Positions 59,492-64,000 of a DNA stretch of 64,000 nt are shown here, piece after piece. How positions within the stretch are numbered: the first letter of the stretch is position 1; every line of letters starts with the position of its first letter. A program made the translations under genes and the position numbers. The stretch lies in contig NZ_RCZD01000019.1 of the NCBI RefSeq assembly GCF_006438725.1, forward strand, positions 22,799 to 86,798, written 5' to 3'. The notes under the pieces are model-generated. The model was not told the DNA's origin and ran no database searches. It was given only the letters and a program-made list of their open reading frames with translations. This DNA comes from Ewingella americana (GTDB lineage Bacteria > Pseudomonadota > Gammaproteobacteria > Enterobacterales > Enterobacteriaceae).

Positions 59492-60574
59492 ATGAAGCCT
59501 TCTATTGTTGCCAAACTGGAAGTGTTACAAGAGCGCCATGAAGAAGTACAGGCGATGCTCGGCGATGCCGCCGTCATTGCCGATCAGGACAAATTCCGCA
59601 ACCTCTCCCGCGAATACGCACAGCTGACAGATGTCTCTGAATGTTTTCTGACCTGGCGTCAGGCGCAGGAAGATTTAGCCGCCGCCGAAGAGATGCTTGA
59701 TGATCCTGAGATGCGGGAAATGGCGCAGGACGAAATCAAAAGTTGTAAAGCTAAACTGGAAGAGCTCGAACAGCAACTTCAGTTACTGCTGTTGCCAAAA
59801 GACCCAGATGACGAACGCGGCTGCTTTCTGGAAGTCCGCGCGGGTACCGGCGGTGATGAAGCGGCGATTTTCGCCGGTGATCTGTTTCGTATGTACAGCC
59901 GTTATGCCGAAACCCGTCGCTGGCGTGTGGAGATCATGAGCGCCCATGAAGGTGAACACGGTGGCTACAAAGAAGTGATTGCCAAAGTGATGGGCGATGG
60001 CGTGTATGGCCAGTTCAAGTTTGAGTCAGGCGGTCACCGTGTTCAGCGCGTGCCGGAGACGGAATCCCAGGGACGCATTCACACCTCTGCGTGCACCGTA
60101 GCCGTGATGCCAGAAGTGCCGGAAGCAGAACTGCCGGAAATCAACGCCGGTGATTTGAAAATTGACACCTTCCGTTCTTCTGGTGCAGGGGGTCAGCACG
60201 TTAACACCACCGACTCTGCCATTCGTATTACTCACTTGCCAACCGGCATTGTGGTGGAGTGTCAGGACGAGCGTTCGCAGCACAAAAACAAAGCCAAAGC
60301 GATGTCGGTGCTTGGTGCGCGTATCCGTGCGGCAGAAATGGCCAAGCGTCATGCGGAAGAGGCGTCGACACGCCGCAATCTGTTGGGCAGCGGTGATCGT
60401 TCGGATCGCAACCGCACTTATAACTTCCCGCAGGGCCGCGTTACCGACCACCGTATCAACCTGACTATTTACCGTCTGGATGAAGTAATGGAAGGCAAGC
60501 TCGACATGCTGATCCAGCCGATTGTTCAGGAATATCAGGCCGACCAGCTTGCTGCGCTGTCCGAGCAAGACTAA
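59492..60574 (+). CDS. prfA: Peptide chain release factor 1
   Basis: This 360-residue class I release factor has the catalytic GGQ motif ([17 protein letters not shown], near residue 235). The stop-codon recognition tripeptide PET is visible in [12 protein letters not shown]. It ends translation at UAA and UAG. Its stop codon shares one base with the prmC start (TAATG), and PrmC methylates the GGQ glutamine, so the pair is coupled in function and translation. Confidence 0.98.
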   Translation: MKPSIVAKLEVLQERHEEVQAMLGDAAVIADQDKFRNLSREYAQLTDVSECFLTWRQAQEDLAAAEEMLDDPEMREMAQDEIKSCKAKLEELEQQLQLLLLPKDPDDERGCFLEVRAGTGGDEAAIFAGDLFRMYSRYAETRRWRVEIMSAHEGEHGGYKEVIAKVMGDGVYGQFKFESGGHRVQRVPETESQGRIHTSACTVAVMPEVPEAELPEINAGDLKIDTFRSSGAGGQHVNTTDSAIRITHLPTGIVVECQDERSQHKNKAKAMSVLGARIRAAEMAKRHAEEASTRRNLLGSGDRSDRNRTYNFPQGRVTDHRINLTIYRLDEVMEGKLDMLIQPIVQEYQADQLAALSEQD

Positions 60575-61422
60575 TGGATTTCCAGCATTGGCTTGCCAAT
60601 GCCACAACGCGCCTGGCTGCGGGTGACAGCCCAAAACGGGACGCGGAAATTTTGCTGGGTTTTGTCACCGGTAAAGCACGCACCTTTATCATGGCTTTCG
60701 GCGAAACTCCGCTGACGGCCTGCCAAACTGAACAGCTTGAAACCCTGCTGGCGCGGCGCGAGCGGGGCGAGCCTGTGGCGTATCTGGTCGGTGAGCGCGA
60801 ATTCTGGTCGCTTTCGCTGAGCGTTTCCCCCGCGACCTTGATCCCCCGTCCTGATACCGAATGCCTGGTTGAACAGGCGTTATTGCGCCTGCCTGCTACG
60901 GCCGTAAAAGTGTTAGATCTCGGCACTGGCACGGGTGCTATCGCACTGGCGATTGCCAGCGAGCGGCCGGATTGCCAAATCACCGGTATCGATCTGCATC
61001 CCGAGGCTGTCAAACTGGCACAACACAATGCGCAGAAGCTGAATATCCGCAATACTCGTTTCCTGCAGGGCAGCTGGTTTAGGCCGGTTTCCCAACAGCG
61101 TTTCACCCTGATCGCCAGTAATCCTCCCTATATTGATGCCGCTGATCCCCATCTGTCTGAAGGCGACGTTCGTTTCGAACCTATGAGTGCGCTGGTGGCA
61201 GAAGATGCAGGTCTTGCCGATCTGGCGCATATTATTCAGTCGGCAACCGCGTATCTTGAAGAACACGGCTGGCTGTTGCTCGAACATGGCTGGCAGCAGG
61301 CAACAGAAGTACAGAATATATTCAAACAGGCGGGCTACCGTGATATCGCCACCGTGAAAGATTATGGCGGCAACGATCGGATCAGTCTGGGACAGTGGAG
61401 CACCGAGTCACGCGATAAATAA
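60574..61422 (+). CDS. prmC: Release factor glutamine methyltransferase
   Basis: This 282-residue protein has an N-terminal helical domain with a SAM-dependent methyltransferase fold behind it. SAM motif I is VLDLGTGTGAIALAIA and the catalytic NPPY lies in LIASNPPYIDAADPH. It methylates the GGQ glutamine of release factors 1 and 2. It overlaps prfA by one base. Confidence 0.98.
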   Translation: MDFQHWLANATTRLAAGDSPKRDAEILLGFVTGKARTFIMAFGETPLTACQTEQLETLLARRERGEPVAYLVGEREFWSLSLSVSPATLIPRPDTECLVEQALLRLPATAVKVLDLGTGTGAIALAIASERPDCQITGIDLHPEAVKLAQHNAQKLNIRNTRFLQGSWFRPVSQQRFTLIASNPPYIDAADPHLSEGDVRFEPMSALVAEDAGLADLAHIIQSATAYLEEHGWLLLEHGWQQATEVQNIFKQAGYRDIATVKDYGGNDRISLGQWSTESRDK

Positions 61423-61478
61423 TAAAGCAGTGACCGGCCAGCATCAGGCCATCTATTTTCTTAACAAGGAAGCTGGAA

Positions 61479-61871
61479 GTGTCGTCATATATTTGGGTCA
61501 AAAATCTGCATCTGGTCACCATTACGCTGAGCATAATATTGTTCGTGCTGCGTTTTTTCTGGAAATGGGCCGGTTCTGCTATGCTGCAGAAACGTTGGGT
61601 AAGAATCATGCCGCACGCCGTCGACACGTTATTGCTGCTGAGCGGTGTTGCACTGATTTTCATTACCCACTTCTATCCGTTCAGCCCGCAGGGAACCTGG
61701 CTGACCGAAAAGCTTTTCGGCGTTATCATCTACATCCTCCTGGGTTTCGTTGCCTTGAGTAAACGCCCGCGCAGCCAGACGACGCGCTGGATTGCCTTTA
61801 TTCTGGCACTGGGATGCTTGTCTTTGATCGTGAAGCTTGCCATGACCAAAATACCGTTGCTGATGGGATAA
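61479..61871 (+). CDS. sirB2: SirB2 family inner-membrane protein
   Basis: This 130-residue protein starts with GTG and has four membrane helices (YIWVKNLHLVTITLSIILFVLR near the start, then VDTLLLLSGVALIFITHF). Its position between prmC and sirB1 is the conserved enterobacterial order. Its function is unknown; the name comes from an early link to Salmonella invasion regulation. Confidence 0.93.
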   Translation: MSSYIWVKNLHLVTITLSIILFVLRFFWKWAGSAMLQKRWVRIMPHAVDTLLLLSGVALIFITHFYPFSPQGTWLTEKLFGVIIYILLGFVALSKRPRSQTTRWIAFILALGCLSLIVKLAMTKIPLLMG

Positions 61872-61873
61872 CT

Positions 61874-62683
61874 ATGAGTGCCATTGCTGATTTTGAATTT
61901 AACGCCTCGCCACTGAGCGCGGGTGTCATCCTGGTAACGCAGGCGATTCGTCTGGATTTTAAAGCCGAGGATGTGAGCCGCCAGTTACAGTCACTGGTTG
62001 ATGAGGCGCGCCGCGAGGTGCCACAGGATCTCAGCCAGGATCAGCAACTTGAAGTACTAATTAAGTTGTTTTACCGCACCTGGGGCTTTGGCGGGGCGGG
62101 CGGTGTTTATCGCCTGTCTGACGCCATCTGGCTGGATAAAGTGCTGGCATCACGCCAGGGAACGCCGGTTTCGTTGGGGGTCATTTTCCTGCACATTGCC
62201 CATGAGCTGGATCTGCCGCTGATGCCCGTCATCTTCCCGACACAACTGATTATGCGTGCCGACTGGCTTGATGAAGAGATGTGGCTGGTGAACCCAATCA
62301 ACGGCGATACGCTGAGTGAACATATTCTGCACGTGTGGCTGAAAGGCAATCTGGGCGTCAATGCTGAAATCGAAGATGATGATCTAGAGGAAGCTGAAAA
62401 TACCGTCATTGTGCGCAAAATGCTCGATACGCTAAAAGCCGCGCTGATGGAAGAGAAACAGATGGAACTGGCTCTGCGCGCCAGCCAGGCTGTGCTGGAG
62501 TTTGACCCGGATGACCCTTACGAAATTCGCGATCGCGGTTTGATTTATGCCCAGTTAGACTGTAACCACGTTGCGATTTCTGATTTAAACTATTTTGTTG
62601 AACAGTGCCCGGAAGATCCCATTTCCGAAGTGATCAAAATGCAGATCCACGCCATTGAGCATAAGCAAGTGACGTTGCACTGA
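61874..62683 (+). CDS. sirB1: SirB1 family protein (transglutaminase-like core, TPR-like tail)
   Basis: I chose ATG 61874 (MSAIADFEFNASPLSAGV), two bases after the sirB2 stop, giving 269 residues. The central part, including TWGFGGAGGVYRLSDAIWLDKVLASRQGTPVSLGVIF, is the SirB1 transglutaminase-like core. The C-terminal 90 residues look like tetratricopeptide repeats (LALRASQAVLEFDPDDPYEIRDRGLIYAQL). The longer frame from 61814 overlaps sirB2 and is rejected. Biochemical role is unknown. Confidence 0.94.
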   Translation: MSAIADFEFNASPLSAGVILVTQAIRLDFKAEDVSRQLQSLVDEARREVPQDLSQDQQLEVLIKLFYRTWGFGGAGGVYRLSDAIWLDKVLASRQGTPVSLGVIFLHIAHELDLPLMPVIFPTQLIMRADWLDEEMWLVNPINGDTLSEHILHVWLKGNLGVNAEIEDDDLEEAENTVIVRKMLDTLKAALMEEKQMELALRASQAVLEFDPDDPYEIRDRGLIYAQLDCNHVAISDLNYFVEQCPEDPISEVIKMQIHAIEHKQVTLH

Positions 62684-62781
62684 GTTACAATCAGCACAGT
62701 TTTTAAGTAATTATTGACCGATTAGCGTTTAAATACAGCAAATTGGCTGTATGACTACTGTACCTGAATGACTTTTAATAA

Positions 62782-63645
<864 letters not shown>

Positions 63646-63703
63646 GCGAAGGTTTTTCGCCCTATAGTGAGTGCAGATAACAAAAAGGCGACCCCATAAA
63701 GGT

Positions 63704-64000
63704 TAATGCCGTTCACTTAAGCCTCACGTGACTTAAAACTGAACGGATATTTAGGTGGTATGTAAAGCACTGTACGATCGTATCGTCGGTGCTTTCTTTT
63801 TTCCGGAAGGATAAACGCTTTTACATTTTCCCTCATTCCTTTCAGATGCTTAGGGATGTTTCCCGCAGCACCTTTACCGCTCACTCTGACCTGCGATACC
63901 AGGATATTTAATGCCGCAACAAAGCTAATTCGCGTCGGTATGACTCCAGCCTCCCCTGCTATATCAACCATTTCCTTTCTCAGCAGATTATAGGAGACCA
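63704..64000. mobile_element. Right end of an IS4-type insertion sequence (runs off the window)
   Basis: The terminal repeat begins TAATGCCGTTCACTTAAG at 63704, close to the IS4 end as I remember it (TAATGCCGATCAGTTAAG). The C-terminus of the transposase gene begins 13 bases inside. The other end and any target duplication lie outside the window. Confidence 0.8.
63717..64000 (-). CDS. IS4-family transposase, C-terminal part (5' end outside window)
   Basis: The frame is open at the window edge. Visible residues begin VSYNLLRKEMVDIAGEAG, then PTRISFVAALNILV, and end FILPEKRKHRRYDRTVLYIPPKYPFSFKSREA-type sequence. The YNLLR-M-A segment after the last catalytic Glu and the basic RRYxR-KYP tail are typical of IS4-group DDE transposases. 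It is intact as far as can be seen. Confidence 0.85.
   Translation of the reverse strand, partial: VSYNLLRKEMVDIAGEAGVIPTRISFVAALNILVSQVRVSGKGAAGNIPKHLKGMRENVKAFILPEKRKHRRYDRTVLYIPPKYPFSFKSREA

Noticed and set aside
63646..63660. Small inverted repeat GCGAA/TTCGC right after kdsA considered as a terminator
   Set aside because: The stem is only 5 bp and no T run follows on either strand.

Overview
The window is chromosomal DNA of a gammaproteobacterium of the order Enterobacterales. The evidence is the conserved block pth, ychH, prs, ispE, lolB, hemA, prfA, prmC, sirB2, sirB1, kdsA together with ychF, plus enterobacterial-type bgl and type VI secretion (T6SS) genes. A Yersiniaceae-like host (Rahnella, Ewingella or Serratia type) is my guess from overall gene content and is not proven. 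I saw no tRNA, rRNA or CRISPR array.

Bases 1-9755 hold a peptide and sulfur-amino-acid locus. A double-ATPase ABC subunit (5' end outside the window) converges on a seven-gene minus-strand operon: periplasmic binding protein, two permeases, M20 peptidase-like protein, D-cysteine desulfhydrase, ornithine-cyclodeaminase/ketimine-reductase family enzyme and a two-domain rhodanese. A divergent GntR/FCD regulator faces the operon across a 27-bp palindrome that is probably its operator. Bases 9780-14040 hold a beta-glucoside operon (bglF, GH1 phosphoglucosidase, bglG) whose leader carries a textbook RNA antiterminator plus terminator.

Bases 14811-49483 are a large T6SS locus: tssB, tssC, tssK (frameshifted), tssL, an OmpA-domain protein, hcp, tssH/clpV, vgrG1, an effector/immunity region, a PAAR protein, an unknown membrane protein, tssM, tssA, tssF, tssG, tssJ, vgrG2 and a second effector/immunity region. 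No tssE was found. The most interesting structure is in the two effector regions. Behind vgrG1 a GH19-type effector is followed by a second, shorter effector that repeats 473 bp of the first in frame and then carries a different lytic tip with its own immunity gene. Behind vgrG2 a first effector/immunity pair is followed by a repeated copy of the vgrG2 3' end joined to another adaptor, effector and immunity gene, and then by a decayed copy of the vgrG2 5' end. Both arrangements look like stored alternative toxin cassettes that homologous recombination could bring into frame.

Bases 49736-63645 are mostly housekeeping: ychF, pth, ychH, prs, ispE, lolB, hemA, prfA, prmC, sirB2, sirB1 and kdsA. 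Between ychF and pth, which are neighbours in Escherichia coli, sit a SulP transporter and an AT-rich gene for a 218-residue protein with the Cys-His-Asp layout of YopT/AvrPphB (family C58) cysteine proteases. The window ends inside an IS4-type insertion sequence whose terminal repeat begins near 63704.
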